64,000 nt of DNA from Oryzibacter oryziterrae (GCF_021864535.1 NZ_JAKJIC010000015.1:57288-121287), one strand, 5' to 3'; counted from the stretch's first letter, positions 48,881-58,623 are shown. Translations and numbers: made by a program. Notes: generated from the letters alone by a model not told the origin.

Positions 48881-49067
48881 GTTTGTGGGGCGGGCCTCGG
48901 ACCTAACCAAAGCTTCATCTTCCGCGCCACATTGCCGCCCCTTTTGCCGGCTGCTGTCAGGTGACTGATCTCAAGGGATTTTTCGCCGTGTTGAACACGG
49001 GAATGGCTTGCGTCGCCTCGGGAAATCCCGTCTGATCCTTGGCAGAACAATCGACGGGGAAACACGA

Positions 49068-50888
49068 ATGAAAGCGCTCTTGCGGGTTCTTGCTGCGGCT
49101 TGGCGACTGGCCTGGCCCTATTTCTGGACCAAGGACAAACAGACTTTCGATCTTGGCCGGTTCGGCAGCTTTCGCATGCAGGAGCGCTGGTTTGCACTGA
49201 TGGCCCTCGTGCTGATTCTGGGTGTGAATCTGGGCCAAGTGTATATTTCAGTGGAGCTAAGTTACTGGAACAACAGGTTCTACACCGCGCTGCAAGAGCG
49301 AAACGGCCCGACCTTCTACAAGGAACTTTTCTTTTGGTTCCAGATTGTCGCCTTTCTCATCGGCTCGATTATCTTTGAGGCCTATGTAACGCGTTGGCTA
49401 CAGATCCGCTGGCGCCGCTGGATGACCGAAGGATTCCTGATGCGTTGGATGAACAACGGCGTTCACTATCGCCTGATGATCGACGGTTACACCAAGTCAG
49501 ACAACCCTGATCAGCGTATTTCTGAGGACATCGATCAATTCATTGGAAATACTTGGGGCAATTTCATCAGCATTTTCAACTTAACTTTCAAGACAAGCGC
49601 CTTTGTTGGAATCCTGTGGGGTCTTTCAACCGACTTTTCTTACTCCGTTGGTTCATTCAATCTGGCATCGATCCCCGGCTATCTTGTCTGGGGCGCCTTG
49701 ATCTACTCCATCGGTGGTACCTGGATCGCATATCTGGTCAACCGACCGCTGATCCGGCTCTACTATGACCAGCAGCATTTTGAAGCCGACTTCCGCTTCT
49801 CACTGGCACGCTTGCGCGAAAACTCCGAACAGGTCTCATTGCTGCGTGGCGAAGCGGTGGAACGCAAAGGTGTGCTGATTCACTTCAGCCACATCATGAG
49901 CAACTGGTACAAAATCATGGCTCGCCGCGTCATCGTCGGTATCTATGCCAACTTCTACGGCCAGTTCTCGTCCGTATTTTCCTTCATCCTGCTAGCGCCG
50001 GCATACTTCACTTCGGCGACCATGCCACTTGGAAACATGATGCAAACCGCAAGCGCCTTTGGCGACGTGCAAGGTGGCTTCTCGTTCTTTGTTGACCTCT
50101 TCAGCAGCAATGCCAGTAACAGCATTCCGCAGTGGAAGGCAGTGCTCGACCGCCTGACAACCTTCGAGGCTGCCATGAAGGCGGCGGAAGCCGCCGCGAC
50201 CAACTCCGAAATCGTCGTCGCTCAGACTGCAGACAAGACCCTCGCCATCCCCGATCTCGCTGTCGCCCTGCCCTCCGGTGTGCCGCTGGTCGCCGCGCGT
50301 GATCTCAGCTTTGCGCCGGGTCAGGCAGTGCTGATCAATGGTCCTTCGGGGTCGGGCAAGACGTCGATCTTCCGGGCGATTGCCGGCATCTGGCCCTATG
50401 GCAAGGGCAAGATCTCGGTCCCCGAGGGCAAGTCGGTGATGCTGTTGCCGCAGCGGGCCTATCTGCCCACGGGCAGCTTGCGGGAGGCGGTGACCTATCC
50501 GCGCGGGCCGGAGGTCTACGACGACGCCACGGTGAAGGACGTGCTGATGGCCGTCGGCCTTGGGGCGATGGTGGGCCGGCTCGACGATCTGTCCGAAGGG
50601 CCGAACCTCTCTGCGCGCCTGTCGGGCGGTGAACAGCAGCGGGTGGCCGTGGCGCGGGCTATCCTCGCCAAGCCGGACTTCCTGTTCCTCGACGAAGCAA
50701 CTGCGTCGCTGGACGAAGCCTCGGAAGCGGCGCTCTACAGGCTGCTGCGCGAGCGGCTGCCGGCGACGGCGCTGGTCTCCATCGGCCATCGGTCGAGCCT
50801 CAAGGAGCTGCATGACGCCACGCTCAACCTGCAGGCAACCGGCGACGGGCGCTATCTCCTGGCAGGTTCCAGCGGCCAGACTAGCTGA
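49068..50888 (+). CDS. SbmA/BacA-like ABC transporter, fused permease and ATPase
   Basis: The 606-residue protein combines an SbmA/BacA-like transmembrane domain (about residues 1-370, with ELSYWNNRFYTALQ, NPDQRISEDI and LLRGEAVE) with an ABC ATPase domain (Walker A GPSGSGKT, signature LSGGEQQRVAVARA, Walker B FLFLDEATASLDE). This is the YddA/Rv1819c-type organisation; relatives import peptides, vitamin B12 analogues or other hydrophilic compounds. The ATG at 49068 follows a GGGGAAA site. The permease part is clearly lower in GC than the ATPase part, which begins about 50250, so the gene may be a recombinant. Confidence 0.9.
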   Translation: MKALLRVLAAAWRLAWPYFWTKDKQTFDLGRFGSFRMQERWFALMALVLILGVNLGQVYISVELSYWNNRFYTALQERNGPTFYKELFFWFQIVAFLIGSIIFEAYVTRWLQIRWRRWMTEGFLMRWMNNGVHYRLMIDGYTKSDNPDQRISEDIDQFIGNTWGNFISIFNLTFKTSAFVGILWGLSTDFSYSVGSFNLASIPGYLVWGALIYSIGGTWIAYLVNRPLIRLYYDQQHFEADFRFSLARLRENSEQVSLLRGEAVERKGVLIHFSHIMSNWYKIMARRVIVGIYANFYGQFSSVFSFILLAPAYFTSATMPLGNMMQTASAFGDVQGGFSFFVDLFSSNASNSIPQWKAVLDRLTTFEAAMKAAEAAATNSEIVVAQTADKTLAIPDLAVALPSGVPLVAARDLSFAPGQAVLINGPSGSGKTSIFRAIAGIWPYGKGKISVPEGKSVMLLPQRAYLPTGSLREAVTYPRGPEVYDDATVKDVLMAVGLGAMVGRLDDLSEGPNLSARLSGGEQQRVAVARAILAKPDFLFLDEATASLDEASEAALYRLLRERLPATALVSIGHRSSLKELHDATLNLQATGDGRYLLAGSSGQTS

Positions 50889-51044
50889 TATCGTAGACAT
50901 AGCCGCCAAGCGCAGCCGCATTGTCCATCCACTGGAAACAATGTGTGCTGCAATTGGCGGCTTCCGCCCTCGGGTAAAGCTGGATATTGAACTCCACTAA
51001 GGTCAGTCAAAGGTGACTGCAGCCCTTCAACGGAGTTCAGAACA

Positions 51045-51461
51045 ATGGATAGCCTCAAGGCCCCCGCCCTGCTCGTCGGTCGCATTTTCCTCTCGATCAT
51101 CTTCATCACCGCTGGCTGGGGCAAGATCACCGGCTATGCCGGCACCGCCGGCTACATGGAAGCCATGGGCGTGCCCGGCGTGCTGCTGCCGCTCGTGATC
51201 CTGACCGAGCTCGGTGGCGGCCTCGCCATCCTCGTCGGCTTCCAGACCCGCATCGTCTCGATCCTGCTGGCCGGCTTCTGCGTGATCTCGGGCTACCTGT
51301 TCCACTTCAAGGCCATCACCGGCGCCCCGGACCAGGCCATGGCCGACATGACCAACCAGATCATGTTCATGAAGAACGTCGCCATGGCCGGCGGCTTCCT
51401 CGCCCTGTTCGCCGCTGGCGCCGGTTCGCTGTCGGTGGACGGCAAGCTCGGCAAGGGCTGA
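51045..51461 (+). CDS. DoxX family membrane protein
   Basis: The 138-residue protein has four transmembrane helices and the family N-terminus [19 protein letters not shown], followed by [14 protein letters not shown]. DoxX-like proteins are membrane components linked in some organisms to thiosulfate oxidation or oxidative-stress defence; no specific reaction can be assigned. It is transcribed alone, with two terminator-like hairpins before hisS. Confidence 0.88.
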   Translation: MDSLKAPALLVGRIFLSIIFITAGWGKITGYAGTAGYMEAMGVPGVLLPLVILTELGGGLAILVGFQTRIVSILLAGFCVISGYLFHFKAITGAPDQAMADMTNQIMFMKNVAMAGGFLALFAAGAGSLSVDGKLGKG

Positions 51462-51472
51462 TTTCAGCGACC

Positions 51473-51498
51473 GGGCAAGGCCATTCGCCTTGCCCTTT
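51473..51498 (+). terminator. Terminator after doxX
   Basis: GGGCAAGGC-cattc-GCCTTGCCC is a perfect 9-bp stem with a 5-nt loop followed by TTT, 12 bases past the DoxX stop. Confidence 0.75.
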
Positions 51499-51519
51499 GC
51501 GCCTTGATCGATTACTTGG

Positions 51520-51556
51520 AACCCGCGTGGCCCCGCCCCGCGGGTTTCACGTTTTT
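51520..51556 (+). terminator. Second hairpin before hisS
   Basis: AACCCGCG and CGCGGGTT form an 8-bp stem with an 11-nt loop, followed after four bases by GTTTTT. It ends 34 bases before the hisS start, so it could be a second terminator or a leader attenuator. No histidine-rich leader peptide is seen. Confidence 0.5.
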
Positions 51557-51589
51557 CGCCGTTTTCGGCTTCATCCAGGACCTCTATCC

Positions 51590-53089
51590 ATGTCGGACTT
51601 TCTCAAAGCGCGCCTGCCGCGCGGCCTCGTCGACCGCAGCCCTTCCGAGCTCAAGGCAGCTCACCGGATGCTGGAGACGATCCGACATACCTATGAGCTC
51701 TATGGCTTCGAGCCGGTGGAAACGCCGCTGATCGAATATACCGACGCGCTCGGCAAGTTCCTGCCCGATCAGGACCGGCCGAACGAGGGCGTGTTCTCCT
51801 TCCAGGACGACGACGAGCAGTGGCTCAGCTTGCGCTATGACCTGACGGCGCCGCTGGCGCGCTTCTATGCGGAGAACCACGAGAAGCTGCCCAAGCCCTA
51901 TCGCAGCTATCGCAACGGCTGGGTGTTCCGCAACGAAAAGCCGGGCCCGGGCCGCTTCCGCCAGTTCATGCAGTTCGACGCCGATACGGTGGGAGCGCCG
52001 TCGGTGACCGCCGACGCGGAGATCTGCATGATGATGGCCGACACCATGGAGGCGCTGGGCATCGGCCGCGGCGACTACATCGTGCGTGTCAACAACCGCA
52101 AGGTTCTCGACGGCGTGATGGAAGTGGCGGGCATCGGCGGTGCCGAGCATGCCGGCACGCGCCTCACCGTGCTGCGCGCCATCGACAAGCTGGACAAGAT
52201 CGGCCCGGCCGGCGTGCGTGACCTGCTGGGTGCCGGCCGCTGGGAAAATCCGGAAGAGAAGTCGGGCGACTACACCAAGGGCGCGGGCCTCTCGTCCGAG
52301 CAGGCCCAGGTGGTGCTCGACTTCGTGGCGAGCGGCGCGGACGATACGGCGGCGACCATCGACAACCTGCGCAAGCTGGTGGCCTCCAGCGCCACGGGTT
52401 CGGACGGCGTCGAGGAACTGGCGCTGATCGGGCAGCTGATCGAGGCGGCCGGCTATACGGCGCGGGTCAAGATTGATCCGTCCGTCGTGCGCGGTCTCGA
52501 GTATTACACCGGCCCGGTGTTCGAAGTGGAGCTGACCTTCCAGGTGACGGGCGATGATGGCGCGCCGGTGCGCTTCGGCTCGGTGGGCGGCGGCGGACGC
52601 TATGACGGGCTGGTCGGGCGCTTCCTCAAGGATCCGGTGCCGGCCACGGGCTTTTCCATCGGCGTGTCGCGCCTGATGGCGGCGCTGAAGACGCTGGGCA
52701 AGCTCGGCGCAGCCGAGGTGTCCGGGCCGGTCTGCGTGCTGGTGATGGACAAGGATCCTGCCGCGCTGGCCGACTATCAGGCCATGGTGTCGGAGCTGCG
52801 TCAGGCGGGCATCGCCGCCGAAATGTATCTCGGCGGCTCCGGCATGAAGGCGCAGATGAAATATGCCGACCGGCGCAACGCGCCCTGCGCCATCATCGTC
52901 GGCTCCAACGAGCGTGCTGCGGGTATCGTGCAGATCAAGGATCTGGCGCTCGGCAAGCAGCTTTCGACGGGGATCACCGACAATGCCCAGTGGCGCGCCG
53001 AGCGTCCGGCGCAGAAGGAAGTCAACCGCGCCGATCTCGTCGCGGAAGTGCGGGTGATCGTCGAGGCGGTCACGGGGCGAAGCGCATGA
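51590..53089 (+). CDS. hisS: Histidyl-tRNA synthetase
   Basis: HisRS charges tRNA-His. The 499-residue class II synthetase shows motif 2 in [20 protein letters not shown], the HisRS signature [13 protein letters not shown], the motif 3 region [11 protein letters not shown] and a C-terminal anticodon-binding domain. The ATG at 51590 starts [12 protein letters not shown]; the frame extends to 51497. Its stop overlaps the hisZ start by four bases. The alphaproteobacterial pairing of hisS with hisZ and hisG is kept. Confidence 0.96.
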   Translation: MSDFLKARLPRGLVDRSPSELKAAHRMLETIRHTYELYGFEPVETPLIEYTDALGKFLPDQDRPNEGVFSFQDDDEQWLSLRYDLTAPLARFYAENHEKLPKPYRSYRNGWVFRNEKPGPGRFRQFMQFDADTVGAPSVTADAEICMMMADTMEALGIGRGDYIVRVNNRKVLDGVMEVAGIGGAEHAGTRLTVLRAIDKLDKIGPAGVRDLLGAGRWENPEEKSGDYTKGAGLSSEQAQVVLDFVASGADDTAATIDNLRKLVASSATGSDGVEELALIGQLIEAAGYTARVKIDPSVVRGLEYYTGPVFEVELTFQVTGDDGAPVRFGSVGGGGRYDGLVGRFLKDPVPATGFSIGVSRLMAALKTLGKLGAAEVSGPVCVLVMDKDPAALADYQAMVSELRQAGIAAEMYLGGSGMKAQMKYADRRNAPCAIIVGSNERAAGIVQIKDLALGKQLSTGITDNAQWRAERPAQKEVNRADLVAEVRVIVEAVTGRSA

Positions 53090-54225
53090 GCGACGCCCTG
53101 ACCCTTGCCGGCGACAGCTTCCGCGCCAACGGCTTTTCCGCCGTCGACGTGCCGGTGCTGCTGCCGATGGAAGACTTCGTCCGCATCTCGGGCGAGGAGT
53201 TCCGCCGCCGCATCTTCGTCACCTCCTCCAATCGCGGCGACGACTGGTGTCTGCGCCCCGAGTTCACCATTCCCGTGGTGCGCGCCACGCTGAAGACCGA
53301 TCCGGATGGCGGCAAGTTCTGCTATTCGGGCCGCATCTTCCGCAATGGTCGCCCCGGCGAGGCGGACGAGGTCTGGCAGGCAGGCGGCGAGATCATCGGT
53401 GCCCATGACACGGTGGCCACCGACGCTGCCATACTGGCCCAGGCCCTGACGCTGGCCGCCGACTGCGGCGTGCAGTCGCCCAAGGTCATCGTCGGCGACG
53501 TGGCACTGTTCACCGCGCTCCTTGAAGCGCTGGACATTCCGCCGGCCTGGCGGACGCGACTGGCGACCCTGTTCGGCGACCCGGCGAAGATCGCCGACAC
53601 GCTGGACCGCATGGAACAGCGCCGCTTCGGCTTCCCGGGCTTTGCCGCCCATGCGGAGATCATCGAGGCGCTGTCGCGCTTCCCCGCCGACAAGGTGGGG
53701 CAGCTCTTCGCCGACATCCTGTCTATCGCCGGCGTGCAGACAGTGGGTGGCCGCACCACCGGCGAGATTGCCGAGCGGGTGCTGGAACAGGCCATGCTCG
53801 CCTCGTCCAACGGCCTTGCCGAGGACAGCCTAGCCGCCATCCGCGCCTTCATGTCCATGCATGACGGCGACCACGGCGACCTGCCGATCCGCGAGGGTGC
53901 GGCGCAGCTGAAAGCGCTGTCGGCGCGTATCGACCATGCGGCGCCCTTCGCGGCGGCGGTGGAACGCTTCGTGGGGCGCCTCTCCGCACTGGAAGCGGCC
54001 GGCGTCGATCTCGACCGGCTCACCTATGCGGCGGGCTTCGGCCGTCGGCTCGGCTATTACGACGGCTTCGTCTTCGATCTCATCGATGAGGCCAACGCGG
54101 CGGTCGGCCAGGTGATCGGTGGCGGCCGCTATGACGGCCTGCTCAGGCATTTCGGGGCGAAGCCCGGTCTCAAGGCCATTGGCTTTGCGGTTTGGACCGA
54201 ACGATTTCAAGGGGTTGGCGCATGA
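53086..54225 (+). CDS. hisZ: ATP phosphoribosyltransferase regulatory subunit
   Basis: HisZ is a HisRS-like protein without charging activity that activates and regulates HisG. The 379-residue protein keeps the class II core ([21 protein letters not shown] and [13 protein letters not shown]) but lacks the anticodon-binding domain. It is coupled to hisS upstream and hisG downstream by ATGA overlaps, which set both its start and its stop. Confidence 0.94.
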   Translation: MSDALTLAGDSFRANGFSAVDVPVLLPMEDFVRISGEEFRRRIFVTSSNRGDDWCLRPEFTIPVVRATLKTDPDGGKFCYSGRIFRNGRPGEADEVWQAGGEIIGAHDTVATDAAILAQALTLAADCGVQSPKVIVGDVALFTALLEALDIPPAWRTRLATLFGDPAKIADTLDRMEQRRFGFPGFAAHAEIIEALSRFPADKVGQLFADILSIAGVQTVGGRTTGEIAERVLEQAMLASSNGLAEDSLAAIRAFMSMHDGDHGDLPIREGAAQLKALSARIDHAAPFAAAVERFVGRLSALEAAGVDLDRLTYAAGFGRRLGYYDGFVFDLIDEANAAVGQVIGGGRYDGLLRHFGAKPGLKAIGFAVWTERFQGVGA

Positions 54226-55226
54226 GTGAGACGCTTATCGTCGCCGTCCCGTCCAAGGGGCGGCTGCAGGAACAGACGCTGGCCTTCTTCGAACGTTCCG
54301 GCCTGCCGATCCGGCAGGCGCGCGGCGCGCGCGATTATTTCGGCACCATCGACGGCCTGCCGGGCGTGGACGTGCAGTTCCGATCGGCCTCCGAGATCGC
54401 CCGTGAAATCGGTGCCGGCAATGTGCATCTGGCGGTGACCGGCATCGATCTCTTGCACGAGACGCTGGGCGGCGACGGCGAAGACGGTTTTGAAAAGCAC
54501 ATCGTCGCCGAGGACGCACCGGCGCCGGCGCATATCGTCACGCGTCTCGGCTTCGGCCATGCGGACGTGGTGGTGGCGGTGCCCCAGGCCTGGCTCGACG
54601 TGCAGAGCATGGCGGACCTCGCCGACGTGGCGGCCCGCTTCCGCCTGAAGCATCATCGGCCCATGCGGGTGGCGACCAAATATGTGGCGCTGACCCGGCG
54701 CTTCCTGACTGCCCATGGCGTGCATGACTATCTGATCGTCGAGAGCCCCGGCGCGACCGAAGGCGCTCCGGCGGCGGGCACGGCCGAACTCATCGTCGAC
54801 ATCACCTCGACGGGGCGGACGCTGATCGAGAACGGTCTCAAGATCGTCGACGACGGCGTGATCATGCGCTCGGAAGCGGCATTGACGGCCTCGCTGAAGG
54901 CGGGCTGGACGCCGGCGGTGCGCAAGGCTTGCCGCACCATGCTGACGCGCATTGCCGCCGACGATCGGGCGCGCTCGGTCAAGAAGATCGACGCGGCGAT
55001 CACGGTGACCGACAGCCTGAAGGCGGATCTCACAGCCCGCGCCGGCGTGACGCTGGCCGGCTCCACCGCCGACAGCCTGTCGCTGATCTGCCCGCGCAAA
55101 AAGGCACAGACGGAAGCCGAACGGCTGATCGGTCTCGGCGCCCGCACGGTGACCATCAGTTCGGTGGAATATGTGTTCGAAGCGGAAAACGCACTGTTCG
55201 ACGCACTGGAAGCCCGCCTCGGCTGA
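54222..55226 (+). CDS. hisG: ATP phosphoribosyltransferase, catalytic subunit, extended form
   Basis: HisG catalyses the first step of histidine synthesis, joining ATP and PRPP. Conserved parts are VAVPSKGRLQEQTLAFFE at the N-terminus, the ligand region HLAVTGIDLLHE, and the PRPP loop AELIVDITSTGRTL. HisZ-dependent HisG proteins are commonly about 200-230 residues, but this one has 334 residues with an extra C-terminal segment of about 100 residues ending SSVEYVFEAENALFDALEA. The start at 54222 overlaps the hisZ stop. Confidence 0.94.
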   Translation: MSETLIVAVPSKGRLQEQTLAFFERSGLPIRQARGARDYFGTIDGLPGVDVQFRSASEIAREIGAGNVHLAVTGIDLLHETLGGDGEDGFEKHIVAEDAPAPAHIVTRLGFGHADVVVAVPQAWLDVQSMADLADVAARFRLKHHRPMRVATKYVALTRRFLTAHGVHDYLIVESPGATEGAPAAGTAELIVDITSTGRTLIENGLKIVDDGVIMRSEAALTASLKAGWTPAVRKACRTMLTRIAADDRARSVKKIDAAITVTDSLKADLTARAGVTLAGSTADSLSLICPRKKAQTEAERLIGLGARTVTISSVEYVFEAENALFDALEARLG

Positions 55227-55234
55227 TCTGCACC

Positions 55235-55861
55235 TCAGCGCGGGCGGACGAAAGCCGCCCGCTCTGCCTCACAGACGGCACGGAATGCGCAACCCTCGAC
55301 GTGATCGTTGACGAGGCCCATGGACTGCATGAAGGCGTAGACCGTGGTGGGGCCGACAAAGCTCCAGCCGCGTTTGCGCAGCTCCTTGGAAAGGGCCGTC
55401 GATTCGGCCGACTTGCCCATGCTGCACAGCGTCGCCTTGTCGAGAAAGGCGGGGCGACTCGCCGGATCGGGCTCATAGCGCCAGATGAAGGCGGCGAGCG
55501 ATCCCTCGCGATCGCGCAGCTCGCGGGCTCGCTTGGCATTGTTGATCACCGAAGCGATCTTGCCGCGATGGCGGACGATGCCGGCATCCTGGACCAGGCG
55601 TTCGATCTCGGCCTCGCCGAAGCCGGCGACGGTTTCGATGTCGAAGTTGGCGAAGGCAGCGCGGAAATTCTCCCGCTTCTTCAGGATGGTGATCCAGGAC
55701 AGGCCGGACTGGAAGCCTTCGAGGCAGAGCTTTTCGAACAGGCGCTGATCATCGGCCACCGGGCGCCCCCATTCCCGATCGTGATAATCGAGATAGATCT
55801 GGTCAGGCCCTGCCCACCAGCAGCGTGCCGTGCCGTCGTCCCAGGTGTTCACTCCATCCAT
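55235..55861 (-). CDS. tag: DNA-3-methyladenine glycosylase I
   Basis: Tag removes 3-methyladenine from alkylated DNA. The 208-residue protein keeps the zinc-binding set Cys14, His27, His187 and Cys191 (RCWWAG, YHDREWG and DHVEGCAF), with spacing of 13 and 4 as in the E. coli enzyme, and the base-binding region FEKLCLEGFQSGLSW. It converges on hisG. A LexA-type box lies 16 bases upstream of the start, suggesting SOS control. Confidence 0.95.
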   Translation of the reverse strand: MDGVNTWDDGTARCWWAGPDQIYLDYHDREWGRPVADDQRLFEKLCLEGFQSGLSWITILKKRENFRAAFANFDIETVAGFGEAEIERLVQDAGIVRHRGKIASVINNAKRARELRDREGSLAAFIWRYEPDPASRPAFLDKATLCSMGKSAESTALSKELRKRGWSFVGPTTVYAFMQSMGLVNDHVEGCAFRAVCEAERAAFVRPR

Positions 55862-56163
55862 GATCGCCCCCCGAATGTTCCTTATTTGTTCCTAGCATTG
55901 TTTTCACCCGATCGCAAGACAGCGCCCGGAGCGGCTTCCGATCAGGCGCAGGCAACCTGAAGGGCGAGAAGCCGCCCCCCTGATTCAACAGTTTGCGCAA
56001 CCGCGCTCGAGGCCCTGCAGGCATCGCAGTTCCTTGCCCCAATCATCATCCGGGAAAACCCTGCGTTTGATCTAGAGCAACGCTGACTTGATCCATCAGG
56101 ACCAGCCTTCCGCAAAATCGCGAACGGGAAAGATACCGGCTCGCGGGGCTGAGGGAGAGAGAC
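55862..56163. other. 302-bp region between tag and a small membrane-protein gene
   Basis: Apart from the LexA box, this stretch contains no gene I can support. It is a divergent promoter region for tag and the small gene at 56164. Confidence 0.45.
55877..55891. promoter_or_regulatory. LexA (SOS) box upstream of tag
   Basis: GTTC-cttattt-GTTC is an exact GTTC-N7-GTTC direct repeat, the LexA recognition form of alphaproteobacteria (GAAC-N7-GAAC on the tag strand). Its position just upstream of the start codon suits repression. Confidence 0.7.
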
Positions 56164-56373
56164 ATGTTGCGACTTGCTGTGATGATCTGGATTCTGGTGG
56201 GCACGGTTCTGGCGGGTACGCTGGTCACCGTCGTGCTCCTGATGCCGAGCCTGGCCGGCGAGATGATGCGGTTCATCCCGATCGCCGGTATCGCCGGCTA
56301 TGTGATCGGCATTCCCTTTGCCTGGGTGATCGCCGGCAAGATCATTGCAGCGACCCGCAATCGTCCGGCCTGA
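56164..56373 (+). CDS. Small two-helix membrane protein
   Basis: A 69-residue protein with two transmembrane segments (about residues 3-27 and 38-60) and a basic C-terminus AATRNRPA. A GAGGGAGAGAGAC ribosome site precedes the ATG, and a strong terminator follows, so this is a genuine monocistronic gene. Similar short proteins occur in Hyphomicrobiales without known function. Confidence 0.75.
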   Translation: MLRLAVMIWILVGTVLAGTLVTVVLLMPSLAGEMMRFIPIAGIAGYVIGIPFAWVIAGKIIAATRNRPA

Positions 56374-56391
56374 TCGCAGGTCCGTCCCATG

Positions 56392-56427
56392 AAAAATCCC
56401 GCGAACGCTGGCGTCCGCGGGATTTTT
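56392..56427. terminator. Strong bidirectional terminator
   Basis: AAAAATCCCGCG and CGCGGGATTTTT form a perfect 12-bp stem with a 12-nt loop. A and T ends let it terminate both the small membrane-protein gene and the convergent cheZ-like gene. Confidence 0.9.
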
Positions 56428-56452
56428 GTTGACTGGATGCACCCGGTTGCGA

Positions 56453-57172
56453 TCAGGCAAACAGGGCGTCGATGTCGTCCTGGCTGGCGGTGCCGTTCGC
56501 TTCGGGAAGGGCCGGACCGTTGAGCAGGGCCGCGTCGCCGACACGGCGGAGCGATTCGTCGGATTCGATGGTGGCGAAGGCTTCCATGCCGCCCCAGATC
56601 TCCATCATGCGGTTGACGCGGTCTTCGATGAAGCGAAGCACGTTGACCACCTTGGAAATGCGCTGGCCGGTCAAGTCCTGGAAGTTGCAGGCCTCGAAGA
56701 TCTGCAGCACCTTCTCCTGAATGTCCGCGGCCATGGCCTGATTCTCGCCCTTGAGGTGAGCGTGCAGGTTGGTGGCGAACTCGTCGATGCTTTCAGTGGC
56801 TGTCAGGATCTGGTTGGTCGCCTGCTCGGTGCCGCCGACAACGGCGTCGAGTTCGTCGGTGACCCGGCTCATCTCCTCGCCCTTGAAACCCGACACGTGG
56901 AGGCTGGCGATCTCCTGCTTGGTACGGTTGATCGCCTCCTGGATTCCTTCCATTTCCACCTTCAACCGATAAGCCTCGGTGAACTGCTTGTGGTAGTCGG
57001 AAATGATATCCTTGGAGATGTCCTGCTGCGGCTTGATGAGCTTCTTGAGCTCATGGATTTCACGCAGGATGTCGTCCGAACGATCGTGTGCCCCAGCACT
57101 CACCGGGCCGCCCGTACCAGTGCCAACTCCAAGCATCGCCTCGATACGATATGCCTTGCGAGCCAACACCAT
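56453..57172 (-). CDS. Second CheZ-family protein
   Basis: The 239-residue helical protein carries ACNFQDLTGQRISKVVNVL, with Asp166 and Gln170 at the CheZ catalytic positions, and ends TASQDDIDALFA, closely like the C-terminus of the paralog at 45657-46292. The N-terminal 50 residues differ and include a glycine-rich stretch and coiled-coil sequence. The ATG at 57172 follows GAGGAGAAAG. No cheY lies beside it, so its target may be the CheY at 45 kb or another receiver. Confidence 0.88.
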   Translation of the reverse strand: MVLARKAYRIEAMLGVGTGTGGPVSAGAHDRSDDILREIHELKKLIKPQQDISKDIISDYHKQFTEAYRLKVEMEGIQEAINRTKQEIASLHVSGFKGEEMSRVTDELDAVVGGTEQATNQILTATESIDEFATNLHAHLKGENQAMAADIQEKVLQIFEACNFQDLTGQRISKVVNVLRFIEDRVNRMMEIWGGMEAFATIESDESLRRVGDAALLNGPALPEANGTASQDDIDALFA

Positions 57173-57632
57173 ATCTTTCTCCTCAAACGATCAGCCTGCA
57201 GGTGCCGAGGCCCTGTGCCATAGCCTTCTTGCTACTGCCCTTGAAACTAAGGCAGGTCCGGTTAACAACAGGTATTTCGAGGTTGTCATACCCTGCATTT
57301 TATTCAATTTGCGCACAATAACATTCCGTTAATCATATTTGTTTGCCTGCCATATACCATGATCTCAAACATCGGTGGGCCACGGGACACCAATTGCATT
57401 GCGTTAACCATTAGAACTCGAAAAAAACTTAACCATAACGTCGAAGCCGACCACATCACGCAGTTTTCCTGAAGATGGGGCCGGGCGGACGGAATGCCCT
57501 GCACCGACACTCTGCCTGCAGCTCATGTGGCTGACGGTGAGACATTGTCCGTGCCGCGGCGCGCCTTCCGCAAACCGGGTTCTCAACAAGGGCCAGACCG
57601 GTCCTTTCCGCACCAACAAGGGCTGCATACCC
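57173..57632. other. 460-bp divergent region between cheZ-like and L,D-transpeptidase genes
   Basis: No gene is seen. The centre (57290-57440) is AT-rich and contains TTAACCAT twice, at 57404-57411 and 57429-57436. Promoters for both flanking genes must lie here. Confidence 0.5.
57404..57436. promoter_or_regulatory. Two TTAACCAT motifs, candidate CtrA half-sites
   Basis: TTAACCAT at 57404 and 57429 matches the right half of the CtrA box TTAA-N7-TTAACCAT. Left halves are poor (ATTG and TCGA). The sites are upstream of a chemotaxis phosphatase gene, and motility genes are common CtrA targets in alphaproteobacteria. Confidence 0.35.
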
Positions 57633-58358
57633 ATGAAGCGTCTTGCTACCCTCCTGCCGATCGCCTGCCTTCTGGCCGGTGCCACTGCCCTTCCGGCCGC
57701 CGCGCAGTCGGGCCGCTACGTTCCGCCGCCGCCGATCGTGCTCTCGCCCAACCTCACCGAGCCCTGGGTGGCACAACTGACGCCGGGGACGATCCCAATC
57801 TATCCGCGTCCGGGCACGGTGCGTCTGCCGAATGCCGATCCGCAGCCGTCCGCTGTCGCCACGCCGGCCGTGGCCACGGGCCACATCACGCTGGACGGCA
57901 AGCACGCACCGCTCGATCCCGCCCTGCTGCCGCAGGAAGTGGACTATCAGGGCTCGGAGAACGCCGGCACCATCGTCATCGATACCACTGCCAAGTTCCT
58001 CTATCTGGTGGAGCAGGACGGCAAGGCCCGTCGCTATGGCGTGGGCGTCGGACGTCCGGGCTTCACTTGGTCGGGCGTTCACCACATCACCCGCAAGGCG
58101 GAATGGCCGGACTGGCACCCGCCGGTGGAGATGCGCCAGCGTCAGCCGAACCTGCCGGTGATGATGCCGGGCGGCCCGCGCAATCCGCTCGGCGCGCGCG
58201 CCATGTATCTGGGCTCGACCCTCTATCGCATTCACGGCACCGCCGAGCCCTGGACCATTGGCCACGCGGTGTCGTCGGGCTGCATCCGCATGCGCAACGA
58301 GGATGTCACCGATCTCTATTCACGTGTGAAGGTGGGGACCACCGTCATCGTGATGTGA
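57633..58358 (+). CDS. L,D-transpeptidase (YkuD family)
   Basis: The 241-residue periplasmic enzyme forms 3-3 peptidoglycan cross-links or attaches proteins to the wall. It has a signal peptide ending LPAAAQ near residue 24, a proline-rich linker, and a YkuD domain with RIHGTAEPWTIG and the catalytic cysteine in SSGCIRMRNEDV. The start at 57633 opens the signal peptide. A close paralog follows at 58624-59271. Confidence 0.94.
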   Translation: MKRLATLLPIACLLAGATALPAAAQSGRYVPPPPIVLSPNLTEPWVAQLTPGTIPIYPRPGTVRLPNADPQPSAVATPAVATGHITLDGKHAPLDPALLPQEVDYQGSENAGTIVIDTTAKFLYLVEQDGKARRYGVGVGRPGFTWSGVHHITRKAEWPDWHPPVEMRQRQPNLPVMMPGGPRNPLGARAMYLGSTLYRIHGTAEPWTIGHAVSSGCIRMRNEDVTDLYSRVKVGTTVIVM

Positions 58359-58526
58359 CGCCCGCAACAGGCGTCCGATCCGGTCGGCCCCCAGCTGCAA
58401 CTGCCAGGGAACCGGGCAGTCTTGCCCGGTAAACTGCGGCATTTCAGTAACATGCCGACAAATAATCCAAAGCAGCCGGGGGCCGTATCGACACGGACGT
58501 GGCTCGCTGACTAGCTCTTCACTGCA

Positions 58527-58558
58527 AGTGATTCGCGAGGGCGTCCGACCGAATCACT
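58527..58558. promoter_or_regulatory. Inverted repeat upstream of the second L,D-transpeptidase gene
   Basis: AGTGATTCG and CGAATCACT are perfect 9-bp arms separated by 14 bases, 66 bases before the second L,D-transpeptidase start. It could be an operator or a leader hairpin. Confidence 0.4.
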
Positions 58559-58623
58559 CCACCGACTTCCCACTGACAGCCTTCTGGCGGTGATCACACC
58601 GTCGGAGACACGCTTCTTGAGAC

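Noticed and set aside
51462..51589. A histidine leader-peptide attenuator before hisS
   Set aside because: Two hairpins are present, but no short open frame with a histidine run could be found; they are better read as terminators of doxX.
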